Assembly: GCA_963971575.1 (NCBI GenBank)
Contig: OZ020615.1
Location: 60,025,379 to 60,089,378, forward strand
From: Liopterus haemorrhoidalis
Taxonomy: Eukaryota > Arthropoda > Insecta > Coleoptera > Dytiscidae
Reading direction: 5' to 3'
DNA: 64,000 bases
In this document: one piece after another, positions 34,088 through 44,165 of the stretch
How the letters are laid out: each line of letters begins with the position of its first letter
Position numbering within the stretch: the stretch's first letter is position 1
Position numbers and translations under genes: made by a program
The notes under the pieces: model-generated
Seen by the model: the letters and a program-made list of their open reading frames with translations, nothing else
Database searches by the model: none
Told to the model about the DNA's origin: nothing

Positions 34088-34973
34088 AGGGTTTTGTAGG
34101 TATGACCAAAAAACCCTTATACCGTCATTTTGTCATCTGTCTGTCTGTCTGTCTGTCTGTCTGTTCGGTAAAAATTGTAGCCAAACGGCTAAACCTAGAG
34201 AGTTGAAATTTGGCATGCTTATACAACTCTTTGACCCGCACATAGGAAAAATACTAAAACATCTAAAAAACATACCCCCCTAAAAATATAAACAAATATG
34301 TGCTCATCGAAAACAAAAATATTTTTTTTAAATTCTGAGTAGGGTATCAAATGAAAGCCCTTAGTACGTGGATTAACGACCAAATTTTTATTTTTGCAAA
34401 ATAAATTATTTTGATGCGATTTTTGCCAAAAATGTGCAAAAAAATTTTTGTCCCACACCCTGTAGCCCAGATGGTTTAAACAAAAAATCTAAAAAAATTC
34501 TAAGTAATGTATATTGGTGTGAACCGAAATAGTACAATAGGAATTTTTGATCAGATTATGTTTTTGGAAAATAACGCATTTTTACCGATGTAAGACACTC
34601 ACATGCATGGCGTGCGATGGCTACATGCGTTAGAGCACTCTTAAACTGGCTGGAAAACGAAGGGTTTCGAGTTCGAGTACACGGAGTGAATTTTATTTTT
34701 TCTGTTTTTTTTTTTTGCATTTTTATTATGTTGAAATTATTTTGTCAAAATTCTAGATATATTTTGACAAATGTTGTATTTAATTTTTATGAGCGTAAAT
34801 TTAATAACCAGTCTTATTATATGATTAACAGACGATAAATTATTTTAAAAATATCGTTCATTTTGCCGTGATTACTACAAAGTAAAATTTGTCCTACACA
34901 CTCAGCATACCGCCTTCACTTATTATATACATGCGAAACCCTGAAATGTGTGAATATTCACACTTCACATCAA
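34088..34973 (+). mobile_element. Helentron-like non-autonomous element, copy A (886 bp)
   Basis: It begins AGGGTTTTGTAGGTATGACC after a T run and ends with a hairpin (GTGTGAATATTCACAC) plus 'ttcacatcaa' before a T run. An inverted copy of the 5' end ('atgcgaaaccct') sits just inside the hairpin, so the inverted repeats are asymmetric. A (CTGT)n tract lies near 34137-34162. A tRNA-like segment is in the middle (about 34612-34690). Insertion in T runs, asymmetric repeats, a 3' hairpin and a tetranucleotide core together resemble Helentron-associated elements. There is no coding. Confidence 0.65.
34612..34690 (+). ncRNA. tRNA-like module in Helentron-like copy A
   Basis: 'gatggctacatgcgttagag' followed by 'cactcttaa...gaagggtttc' and 'gagttcgagtacacgg' resembles a tRNA with D-arm and T-arm (degenerate A and B boxes). 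It sits at the same position as the tRNA-like module of copy B. It could serve as a Pol III promoter or be a captured tRNA relic. Not a functional tRNA call. Confidence 0.4.
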
Positions 34974-36045
34974 TTTTTTTTTTTTTGCTCATCACTTAGA
35001 TTTTGGGAAGTGTGGACCACCTTTTTTTTGCTAAGGGCGCCAAAACACAGTTTTGCTCCTAGCGCAAGTTTTCCTTACTGCGGCTCTGTATCTAGATACA
35101 GTAACTAGATACTTTTTAAAGTATCTAATTTAGTCTATAGTCTATAGTACAAATTAGATACTTTTTGAAATATGTATCTGTATCAGTATCTAGATATTTA
35201 AATTTCAGTATCTTGTATCTGTAGTTCAGATACTTTGATCGTTATTTTATTTTTATACCATGATACTGAGCTGATATAATAGTTTAATTATAAATTGTCA
35301 TTTTAAATCATTTATTTTTATTATAAACAAAATTCAGAAAACAATTGAAATTCTGACGTTTGCAAATTAACTTTATATGGAAAGTCAAAAAAAAAACTCT
35401 TTAAAATTATTGGTATTTAGGTACCACAATAGTAGGTACAACACTTAAGGAAAATGAAAATTAATTTAAAATTATTAATAAAAACTAAGTATTAGATCAA
35501 TTACTGTTGCTATTTTGTTGAGCAATTTACTAAAAACATATGAAAAATTATAACCACACAATATATATTATAAGTATTATAAGTGGTTTGGGAGTGGACC
35601 GTGGTTTTGTAAAGCCTTGGGTAAGACAAATTAAGGCCCTTCAAAAGTATCCAGTGATTGAAAATACACTTTGATAATTTTTTTGAGGCATTTCAGCACT
35701 TGAGGCCTGGCTCTAGTCCGCCTCACCCAAGGGCCAGCCATGCTAGTGTGGATATCAAGTTTTCAGAATTTCCTAATTGAAATCAGTAAGATAAGTAGGT
35801 GTGTTTCCTAAAGGACGTAACATTGAATAAATTATTAAACGTTCATATAAATTTAATTTGTAAGCGTGAGAATGTCAACTAAAATTTTGTTTATAAATTA
35901 AATTAGTATGGAATGAGAAAAAAAATCTCATATTTCTTATCAGTAATTTTTCATTAGTGGTCAAAAATGATCGTGACATTACACAAATTCCACTTCAATT
36001 AGGGCGAAAATTTGACTGAAAGGAACATCGTTTTAACAAGAACAT

Positions 36046-36091
36046 AGCTGCGTATCTATAAGACTAACAGTAGTCTTATAGATACGCAGCT
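36046..36091. repeat. Perfect 21-bp palindrome
   Basis: AGCTGCGTATCTATAAGACT plus A (36046-36066) and its exact reverse complement (36071-36091) are separated by ACAG. It lies within the hAT 33904-37046 and could form a strong hairpin in single-stranded DNA or RNA. Confidence 0.95.
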
Positions 36092-36388
36092 CATACGTTA
36101 GCACATATGGCTTACATAATACATACGTTATTTAGTACAAATTTATTCCGTAGAATAGTGTTTTACCTTGAATTTAGTGGGCTTTTTGTGACGTCACGGT
36201 AATTTTTGAACAGCTGTATAATACTGATTAACATGCACTATTTGTTTGGTAAAAAATATGGTATTTTCATTTTCAATGTTTTTTAAAAAGTATCTAGCTG
36301 TAGATACAAATATTTTTGGCATGTATCTGTATCTAGATGTTTTTTATTATTCTGTATCTGTATCTGCATCTAGATATAATTTTTCTTA

Positions 36389-36990
36389 TACCCTTTTCAC
36401 ACTAGATCTTTAAGACGAGCGAACTTAAAGTTCACTGATGCTTAAGATCGGTATGCTTTCACACTTGATGTTTAAATCTCTGGTGCTGTCATCAGCTACA
36501 GTAATTTTGTCCTTAAGTTACCGTCATGAAATTACCAGTTTTGACCTGTCTGCGCAGACGCACATTTTGAATTATTATCAACAATTAAGAATATTTAATT
36601 TCATTCTACAATAAAGGCACTACAATAAAGAATATATTACACCTGTATTAACATGTAAGTCGATACATTTTATCTCAATTATTGTAGCTCTGTATTTTAT
36701 TAAACACATTATTAAAATAAATAATTTTATTATAACAATAAGTATAAACTTCTTATAACGTCGATATAATACAGTATTCTTGTTTATGATAATATAAAAT
36801 GTTGACAGCACAAATTCAAGTAGTATTTTTTTATAATAGAAATTAAATTGGTAATGCGGGCGAAGTTTAAGACGCAGATCTCTGTCTTAAACATCGGTCG
36901 TGTTTAGACGAGGCCGTACGGTTTCACATTAGCGTTTAAAGATACATTCACTTAAACATCCGATCTTAAAGATCTAGTGTGAAAAGGGTA
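36389..36990. mobile_element. Miniature element with TTA duplications (Harbinger-like)
   Basis: The 27-bp terminal inverted repeats are identical; they begin TACCCTTTTCACACTAGATC and continue TTTAAGA. TTA occurs immediately outside both ends (36386-36388, 36991-36993). A 3-bp TWA duplication points to PIF/Harbinger. It is 602 bp, very A+T-rich inside, and non-coding. It is inserted in the hAT 33904-37046. Confidence 0.8.
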
Positions 36991-37046
36991 TTAGGTATCT
37001 GTATATGTATCTAGATAGTTTTTTAAATGTATCTATTACAACACTG

Positions 37047-37909
37047 ATAAAATGGCACCAGAAACACTTGAATTTTTGAAAGCAGCTTTTGTTGAAGTTA
37101 TTTTGAGCCGATTTGTGTGTTTTAAGTGATTCGGACGTTTTATTGACGGTATAAATTCAATCAAAGGTGAAAAGAGGTCGAGTACGTCTTCAATTTCTAA
37201 AACCGATGGAAATATAGTTTCTAAGGTCTAGGTAACCCCGAAGAAATAGGAATATATTGGGTTTTTTTAAAAATATTTATTTAATACAATGTAAAATCTT
37301 ACAAATAAAATTTTATGAGGCTAGTTCTTGATCAAACCTTGTATGGAGAGTATATTTTAAGGCCTACAGAAAACAATGGAATAAATGAATAGCAAATATG
37401 TGAAAAATTAATTTTAATATATGAAATTTTATACCAGTATCCAAACAAATTAATTCCCATAACGCTAATACATGTATAAATTTTAATAAAGGTTTCAATT
37501 TTTTATAAAATTGCATTAAAAATCAATTTAGTTGAAAGGCTTTTAAGCTTTATGTTTAAAATATAAAGTTAATAGTGTTTTCAGTAGTATATGCACATAA
37601 GTGAGTTGTCATGCAATAATACACTTTGAAAAGCGTTTATATTTTCATGACTTTAAAATGAAATGTTTCCTAATGACTACATTTATACTATAAACTCACA
37701 TGAAATAGTTACAAAAATTGCTATTATATGAATCGGTTACATGTTTCCTTTATTGCTAAAGTTATGAATGCTATAATTTCTAAATTTATTATTTAATACG
37801 CATTTGTAATACGTATTTTTCTTTTTCAAGGAAAACTATAAGATAATTTAGAAATTAACTGATTTTAAAAAACTTGAGCTTGCTGATTTCGATACTAACA
37901 TCCGTTTTT
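37047..37909. other. A+T-rich stretch without recognisable features
   Basis: Nothing assigned. Confidence 0.4.
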
Positions 37910-38330
37910 AGGGTTTTGTAGACATGACCAAGAAACCATTGTGTCACTCATGTGTCTGTTTGTCTGTCTATTCGATAGAAATTAAAATAAATGTTAAAAT
38001 GTAAAAGTATTTTAAATTATTTTTTGCCAAAATCCTAACAAAACTTATAAAATTAAATATACCAATGTGTATAAAAACAGCTTAATATACATAAAAATAA
38101 GAAAAAAAAATTAAAAATTAAAAAAAAAAATTTTGATACGCTCCTGTGCTTTATTATTTAATTAAGTATTTTTAAGAGATTTTCGGCAAAAAATTTGTCC
38201 CTCGCCCTATTTCCCAGAGGGGTTGCTCTAAAAATCTGAAAAAGTTTACAATTATGTACATTGATGGAAACCAGAATTCAACACAAATCAGATTATGTTT
38301 CGAAAGAAAGCCCCTAAAATTTAAGAAGTG
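37910..38330 (+). mobile_element. Helentron-like family, 5' fragment
   Basis: It starts AGGGTTTTGTAGACATGACC, has a short CTGT tract near 37960, and retains the block 'aaaaatctgaaaaagttta' with 'atgtacattgatgg'. It lacks the 3' hairpin end and is more diverged than copies A and B. Confidence 0.6.
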
Positions 38331-38806
38331 ACCAGTAGTTGTTTGAAAGTTATGATCAAATTATTTTTCAAAAGATGTCGAATATTAAGTATTTCTATTT
38401 TAAATAATTCATCAATTATCTAAATGATATATTCCTTCAAGAATTGATAATAATAATAATATATTTTTTTATTAGGTATCTACCATAATAATAATATTAC
38501 AGAGAAACAAAAAGAAAATACATATAATAAATACAAAATCGTGCCTAAAAGGTACAAGATTAGCTAAAAGCTGTTCTACCTCTTGTACCTAAAATGCTTT
38601 ACTAATTGGTTGAACCTTTGCAATGATTAATTCTTGAGATAGATTTTTTTTTTTTTTTGTTAGATAGTATTTATTGGTCTTAGTTAATTTCATATTATTT
38701 TAACCAATATCATTGGAAATTGAATGTTTTTTTTTATATCAAGCATAAAAATTAATTTAAAACGTGCCACATTTTACATTTAAAAATACGCCTATGAAGA
38801 CATTAA
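38331..38806. other. A+T-rich stretch without recognisable features
   Basis: Short AAT-rich tracts only. Confidence 0.4.
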
Positions 38807-38967
38807 GCCAATCAGCGTAGCGTAGTAGTTACACACGTGTCCTGCGTTGCTAAGGTCTCGGGTTTGTATCCTGTTTAGGCATGGAATTTTCATCATAAAA
38901 AATGGGTATTATCCTGGGTGATTGCCTTAGGAGCAAAGGCAATAAACGTGAAATTAAAATGAAATTT
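38807..38967 (+). mobile_element. tRNA-derived SINE, copy 2
   Basis: It is homologous to 25695-25851: 'agcgtagcgtagtagttaca', then 'gttgctaaggtctcgggttt' and 'gtatcctgtttaggcatgg', then the body 'ttttcatcataaaaaatggg'...'gagcaaaggcaataaacgtg' and an A-rich end. The B-box is mutated (GTTTGTATCCT). No clear target duplication is seen, so it is older than copy 1. Confidence 0.8.
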
Positions 38968-39469
38968 TTTTTTTTAAATTTATGTTAAACTTATTTTAGA
39001 GCCTAAATACGTCCTAACACTAGTAACAAGATTAAACACGATTATATATTCGTCGATTGCTCGTTCTCATGATAAAGTTCTTGGAAGTTTGAACAAAGTT
39101 GTCCAACCCTGTTACAAAACAAAGACACATTTCACTGCTGATGAAAATCAGCCTCGCAAATTGCATCATGTAAAACTAAAACTGCTCTCAGTGAAAAGTA
39201 CCAAGACATGTAGTACTAATTGTGTATGTCGTGCAGTGCATAGAACGTACGTTATCCAGGCTTGCCTCTGCATCACGCCGTGATCGCTCTGCACGAAAGG
39301 ACGACGTTTGCTGCAACTATGATACGTACAGTGACGGAATATGAACATTTACAACAGGGGCAGGATCAGAATAAAATGTAGCAAGGAGTAACAAATATAC
39401 ATTTCAACCACAGTAAACTACTTCATAGGATGAAATCGAAAATGCTAATTTCTATATTTATAGTCAGAG
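38968..39469. other. Unassigned stretch
   Basis: A 64-codon plus frame and an opposing 60-codon minus frame (39089-39348) are not recognised and overlap each other. The composition is slightly less A+T-rich. Confidence 0.35.
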
Positions 39470-39645
39470 ATGGAGAGCATGCCAAATATCGCAAGGCCGA
39501 GGGAAAGACCGCGTCCAAGATGGATGGATAGTGAATTCGAGGACCTCCCGAAACTAGGAAGGAAGAACTAACGCAAACTGACTCCGAATCCAACAACCTG
39601 GAGGCGAATCGTTGAGGAGAGAAAATCCCTATAAGGGTTGTGAAA
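39470..39645 (+). pseudogene. LINE C-terminal fragment
   Basis: A frame reads ARPRERPRPRWMDSEFEDLP, then KLGRKN, a stop, and TTWRRIVEERKSL. 'RGRPR.RW.D.VE.DL..LG...W...A..R..WR.IVE' is the standard end of many insect LINE polyproteins. One internal stop and no upstream RT mark it as a dead 5'-truncated copy. Confidence 0.65.
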
Positions 39646-39759
39646 ACCAATGTTGATAGTCAAGAATTTCCCATCCTTGACGACAGAAAAATAAACGACT
39701 GAGTCGGTATTTTTGAGGACCGACTCCGAGTCCCCACTCATTTAATCATAAATCATGTA

Positions 39760-40339
39760 CAGACGATTCCGCTTAATTGGGCCACCACTTAATTGGGGCA
39801 GCCGCTTACTTGGGCCAAATCTCAAAGAACAGAAACCAAACCAAGAAACCAACAGTAAATTTACATGTTTAATTGGGACAACATTCCGCTTAATTGGGTT
39901 AAATTTAAGATCACAGTACATATTATGCTACACATTTCTCAACCAGGAGGCAAAAAAATGTATGGCTGTGTTACAGCGTTATTTTATGCAGGAAGGAAAT
40001 GAAGGGAGCCCTACATCCACACTGAATACCTGTGCTGATTTTGTACCAGTTAAATGTTACAAATCAAAAGACAGCCTACACTTGACGCATTTTTGCATTG
40101 AATTAAATTGTATGTACCTATTCATTATTTTATTTTGGAATTTATTATTATATTTTCTTAAGTTTATATTTTTTGGTTATATGTAATTTATAGTTTTGTC
40201 CAAGAGTTTATAAAATAAAATTATTGAAAGAATAATATGCATTGTTTAATTTTATGTGAAATTCGCTTAATTGGGGCAGCCGCTTAATTGGACCATAATG
40301 CCTAAGTTCCAATGTGTCCCAATTAAGCGGAATCGACTG
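39760..40339 (+). mobile_element. pogo/Tigger-like element, copy 1 (580 bp)
   Basis: Ends CAGACGATTCCGCTTAATTG and, in reverse, CAGTCGATTCCGCTTAATTG, both flanked by TA. Additional 'cgcttaattgggg' repeats are subterminal. The interior keeps a transposase tail: the frame VLQRYFMQEGNEGSPTSTLN, then ...NTCADFV. The final 'KRQTTLDAFLH' is readable in copy 2 (51958-52535). The DDE core is deleted. Confidence 0.85.
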
Positions 40340-40377
40340 TATATATAAAATATTTTAGGTTGGAAAAGTGATCATAA

Positions 40378-40440
40378 ATTTGTTTTATTTATTTATTTTA
40401 CATCGGCCTATTTCTGAAACGAGGCTAATCGCCGAACCAT
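40378..40440. mobile_element. Half copy of a foldback element
   Basis: 'tttatttattttacatcggc' followed by 'ctatttctgaaacgaggct' and 'aatcgccg' matches one arm of the foldback element 57475-57612. Confidence 0.6.
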
Positions 40441-41480
40441 AAATTTGTGATCTAAGACTAAAAATGTATAAGTATACCAAACAAAAAAAAAAAAAAATCC
40501 TGTAATTTTGAAATTTTGATCAAAAATTTGTTGACTCCGATTTTAGCCAAAATATAGTTTTAAACTGATTTTGTAGTGAGGATTATTAAAAAAAAAAAAA
40601 AAATTAAAAAATGCATGCTCTCCTAGTTTTTAAGTTAGAGCCGATTTGAGTCAGTGTTTTGCCTATAATTCCAAAACTTTTGCCCAAACTTCAAAATGGA
40701 TCACATTTTATTGATCTATGACGTAAAATACATATTTGTACCAATTTTCAATTAAATTGGACATCAAAAATTTTTACTTAAAAATCACGATTTTTTTAAG
40801 GTCTACCCCTTATGATTCTTTCGATTTTTGACCATTTTGAAGGGTTTTGGATTACTGCCCATACAAAAGTTAATAATTATTTTATCAAAGCCCAAATTTT
40901 ACTTTATATTAAGCAATGCAAGAGAATTCTGAAAATTCAAATAGCAGATTTCTATCCCTAACCATTTTTTAGTTAGGATTTTTAAAATTTTTCAAAAAAA
41001 AATAAAAATTTTCAAAAAATAATTTGTTCCAAAATTTGGCTACAAGTCAATTAGGACCTCAAGATTTCAAAAATTCCAATCGCAGGTCCTTATCACATTT
41101 AGTTTTTCAGATACGTCCATGCGAAAATGAAAATTTCTATAAATCAGACCATATTAAAATTTCTCATAATTTTAAAATACGGAAAACGAATAAGGCCTCA
41201 TTTTTTTCTAGACTAAATAAACTACGAGGAATCCAAAAATTCTTACCTTGAGTTGTTTTCTCTAATCGTTTTTGAGTTTTTTTAGTTCACAATTTTCACA
41301 AATAACTTAAATTATATCATTATAAAAAATTTCGTAATCTCAAAATGCGTTAAATGATTAAAGCCCCAATTTTTTTCTAGATTAAATAACCTACGGAGAA
41401 TTCAAAAATGTCAACGGCTGGTCGCTATCTTTAACTGTTTTGGAGTTGTGCTTTTTTAATTCACAATTTTCACATATAAT
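40441..41480. mobile_element. Dispersed internally repetitive family, copy 3
   Basis: Colinear with copies 1 and 2 from 'ttgtgatctaag.ctaaaaa' through 'gtctaccccttatga', 'aagtcaattaggacctcaag' and at least two 'ctagactaaataaacta' units. The start lacks the 'gggggcag' block, replaced by the foldback half copy at 40378. Confidence 0.7.
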
Positions 41481-41483
41481 GAT

Positions 41484-41946
41484 ATTGACATCTGACACTA
41501 CCGATAGAGGCGCTACTGCATTTCACATCATGGCTGACTTTGGTAGGATATTTTTGACAGGTTCAATGGTATCTTCATGTGATATTTATTGAAACACACG
41601 GGAACACACTCTAAAATGGTCTTTAACTGTCTTTCTACTTCTAAGAACATATTCCCATGCTTGTCTTCTATCCATAACTACACGTGCACCACCACGTAAA
41701 TTCAGAAACACGTTTTTTTGCCACGTTTCGGAACACGATGAAAACTTGAGGTCTCTATCACGACCTACTTTTGCATTGCAAAGATAAACACAACAATTCA
41801 CGTTGCATTTAATTTTTTCTTGCTATTTTAAAGACATTTTTTTAAAAACTTGCTATGAAAACAACAGTAAACAAACTCGACTATCCTACAACCGTCAGTT
41901 TCTCAAAATCTCACTAGAGGCGCTTCAGTTATTGTCAGTTGACAAT
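41484..41946 (-). mobile_element. Element with THAP-like coding sequence
   Basis: Outer sequences TATTGACATCTGACACTA (left) and, in reverse, TATTGTCAACTGACAATA (right) pair at 14 of 18 positions. 'tagaggcgct' occurs near both ends. Inside lies a THAP-like frame (41586-41801). THAP domains are DNA-binding parts of P-element, Kolobok and some Harbinger proteins. Boundaries are approximate. Confidence 0.5.
41586..41801 (-). pseudogene. THAP-like zinc finger fragment
   Basis: The 71-codon frame starts MNCCVYLCNAKVGRDRDLKF, giving a C-x3-C pair and the following 'GRDRD..F' seen in THAP starts. It ends RVCSRVF, where THAP has 'RVCS.HF'; the final His is replaced. The W in 'RRQAWEYVLRS' fits the conserved THAP Trp. 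It would be the N-terminal DNA-binding domain of a transposase or domesticated protein. An intron or truncation follows. Confidence 0.5.
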
Positions 41947-41967
41947 ACACACATACATTTCCTGTTT

Positions 41968-42480
41968 GTTTGGTTTAAGCGGAGCTAGATTTTAAATTCG
42001 GGAAAAATGTAGTAAAGTTGACCAATAAATAATTTTCAAAATATATCAATGTATCAATATCAGTATATAAATTAAACTTAAAATTGAATTTACTACAATA
42101 TATAAAATTGCTAGTTCACACGTTTTACTTCCGAACCCTTCAATTGTTTAAATAAATTACCGATTCACATATAACATGATTTATTCTTTGTGTTCACTCG
42201 TAAAATACAAGACACCAACTGATTATCTTATCAGATCAAGAGTTCATAATCTATCAATTAATGTTAATGAGTTATAGGTGTGACGTCAGCTAATGTATTT
42301 TAACTTATATAATGATGATGACGTCACAAGAGCTTCATGCTAACAAACATATTTTATTTTAAAGAATTAAAATGCCCCATTTGATGGTAAGAGGCTGTAA
42401 AGGGGCCAACTACCATCGAATATCACAGTCTAAAAATAAAACACATTAAAATAAGATACAAGACTTCAAAAAACAGTTAA
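41968..42480. other. Mostly unassigned; one AGGCTATTC-family edge
   Basis: 'cctgtttgtttggtttaagc' plus 'ggagctagatttt' (41969-42001) is a solo end of the miniature family 27397-27799/56095-56276. The rest is unassigned, with no motif. Confidence 0.4.
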
Positions 42481-42800
42481 TTCGTTTCAATCAGGAAGAG
42501 TATCAGCCTGTCCATGAGTACCCTGTTGTCACCTAAAGAAATTGACAGATCATAGCACAGGCCTAACCTCTCCCTGACATCCTCGAACTGTACACACTGA
42601 ATTAAAATGTGTAACACAGACAAAGTGTTACACGTCTCACATATAGGAGACTCTTCACCTCGAAGAAGGTATCAATGGGTCCACCAACCTATACGGAGGT
42701 GTGTGATGGGGGTTTCCTGCCTGCGGTTAATCCTGCAAGAAACCCCCCATGGTTTATTGTCTCCTTTAATATGTCGCAACTTGACATTTTGTATGCTGTT
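42481..42800 (-). pseudogene. LINE post-RNase H fragment (I/Jockey-like)
   Basis: Minus-strand frames read INRRQETPITHLRIGWWTH, a stop, YLLRGEESPICETCNTLSVL, then HILIQCVQFEDVRERLGLCY. This is the same RLRIGH plus C-x2-C...H...C arrangement as at 9497-9720. It is degenerate, with a stop and a lost residue in the knuckle linker. Confidence 0.75.
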
Positions 42801-42959
42801 TCATTCATGTTGCCATTTGGCTAACACTGGATGTTTCAGATGACTTTGCGTCATCTGGAAATGTGAAACTCATATCAATCATAGGCCTGGGGGAGGCGGT
42901 TTTTGAAGCGAAATTCAGAAACAGAATTCAAGTTGATAATGAGTATAAGATTAATTAAT

Positions 42960-43830
42960 AAATAAAGCACTCGGTAAGTTTCACAAATATAAGTTTAATG
43001 TTACTCTATACGTATTTCGGCAGTGACGCCATCTACAGGAGTGCTAATTACAAACTAAACTTATTTTTGTTTTTAACAGATACATTCTGTGGGAACAAAT
43101 ATTAATGGTAGGGAATACAAGTGTAAACCATATTAGCAGATAAGGGAAAAAAAAGTTTTTTACCGATTTATTAGGGGTGAGTTGTAAACGTCAATCTGGG
43201 AATTCCAGAGTTAATATTTTTGTGAATTTCTCGGTGTTCTAAAAGTTTCAGTTTAAGGCTTTTATTGTGAATGTGTAGGATTTTAAAGTCATTAGCGGAA
43301 AGGTTATGATTATTGGTGATCATATGTTTTGCTATGTTGGACTGTTCTACTTTTTTATTTTGGATGGCTTTCAAATGTTCACCAAATCTTGTAGCAAAAT
43401 TTCGACCAGTTTGGCCTATATATATTGTTGAACAATCTTGGCACGATGCTTGATAAACTCCACTTTGATTGTGTAAAACAGTTTTATCTAGTTTATTATT
43501 AACGAGTAAATTTTTAATTGTATATTTATTATAAAAGGCTGGAGTTATATTTGATTTCTTTAATTTTGATCTTATTTTGAAACTAACCTAACTTTGAAAC
43601 AACCGTGAAAGGGTATTTCTTTTTAAATAAATTTTTGTGTCTGGTATACTTAGGGGATAAAAATATGTTAATAAAACTTTTTTGCGCTTTTTTCTAATAA
43701 TTTTGTCTATTTCAACCTTGTTATAACCGTTATTAATAGCAATTTTATAAATAGTGTGTAATTTCAGATTGTAGTCTTCTTCAGAAAGTGGAACTTTTAA
43801 TAATCGGTTTAATGAGTATTATTTTGCACT
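42960..43830 (-). pseudogene. Penelope-like element 3' part with GIY-YIG domain
   Basis: Minus strand from 43830: the RT-distal linker (LLKVPLSEEDYNLKLHTIYK, then IAINNGYNKVEIDKIIRKK), a frame break near 43600, then GVYQASCQDCSTIYIGQTG and NFATRFGEHLKAI. The last two form the GIY-YIG nuclease core, Cys pair included. KHMITNNHNL and a closing LEHREIHKN follow before the stop at 43171. Below 43171 is the element's 3' sequence with 'tgccgaaatacgta'. Penelope-like elements use this nuclease for target-primed retrotransposition. The RT itself is missing. Confidence 0.88.
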
Positions 43831-43903
43831 GTGTCAAATCGAAACACCTTTTTAGAAACACCAAATGAGGAGCCACTTTTCAAAAAGACTTTTGTCCAAT
43901 TTA

Positions 43904-44162
43904 GGCCCGGTCTTTCCACCTTCAGATAAAGTTCCAGGTAACTATCTGACATATAAGGTTATTTGTAACTTCATCTGCTGAATAAATGTCAATACCAGTC
44001 AATGAATCCAATAAGTCAGTCTCATTATCCGTTAGATAACTATCCGATAGATACATTTGTATAGAAAGAAAGGATGACATTTACTCAGCAGATGAAGTTA
44101 AAAATAACCTTATCTGTCAGATAGTTACCTGGAAGTTTATCTGAAGGTGGAAAAACCGGGCC
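43904..44162. mobile_element. Foldback miniature element, Harbinger-like (259 bp)
   Basis: Inverted repeats of about 86 bp begin GGCCCGGT(C/T)TTTCCACCTT and differ at about five positions. TTA is duplicated on both sides (43901-43903, 44163-44165). The GG...C start and TTA duplication fit PIF/Harbinger. It is non-coding and the near-perfect arms suggest a comparatively recent insertion. Confidence 0.9.
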
Positions 44163-44165
44163 TTA

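Larger units (their letters stand above)
33939..35088. mobile_element. hAT miniature (CAGAGCC family) split by an insertion
   Basis: Ends CAGAGCCGCAGAAAGG and CCTTACTGCGGCTCTG. The 8-bp target duplication TATCTAGA is perfect on both sides and lies within the subterminal repeat of the surrounding hAT. Without the inner element it is about 264 bp, close to the 288-bp copy at 45044-45331. It carries the 40-bp minisatellite unit, cut apart by the inner insertion. Confidence 0.9.
33904..37046. mobile_element. hAT element with nested insertions
   Basis: The left end CAGTGTTGTATCGTATCTAG pairs with the right end TACAACACTG. Flanking 8-mers GTAAAACG and ATAAAATG match at 6 of 8. Subterminal 'tatctaga' and 'agatacttttt' repeats fill both sides. 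After subtracting the two insertions into it (33939-35088 and 36389-36990) the host element is about 1.4 kb. No transposase is recognisable, so it is a non-autonomous copy. Confidence 0.8.

Noticed and set aside
35560..35760. GC-richer patch with hAT-like 'ccaagggccagccatgct' edge
   Set aside because: The proposed left partner does not align well and no 8-bp duplication was found. Left as part of the surrounding hAT.
39089..39348. Overlapping plus and minus frames of about 60 codons with several Cys
   Set aside because: They are antiparallel shadows of each other; the cysteine spacing fits no zinc finger I know.
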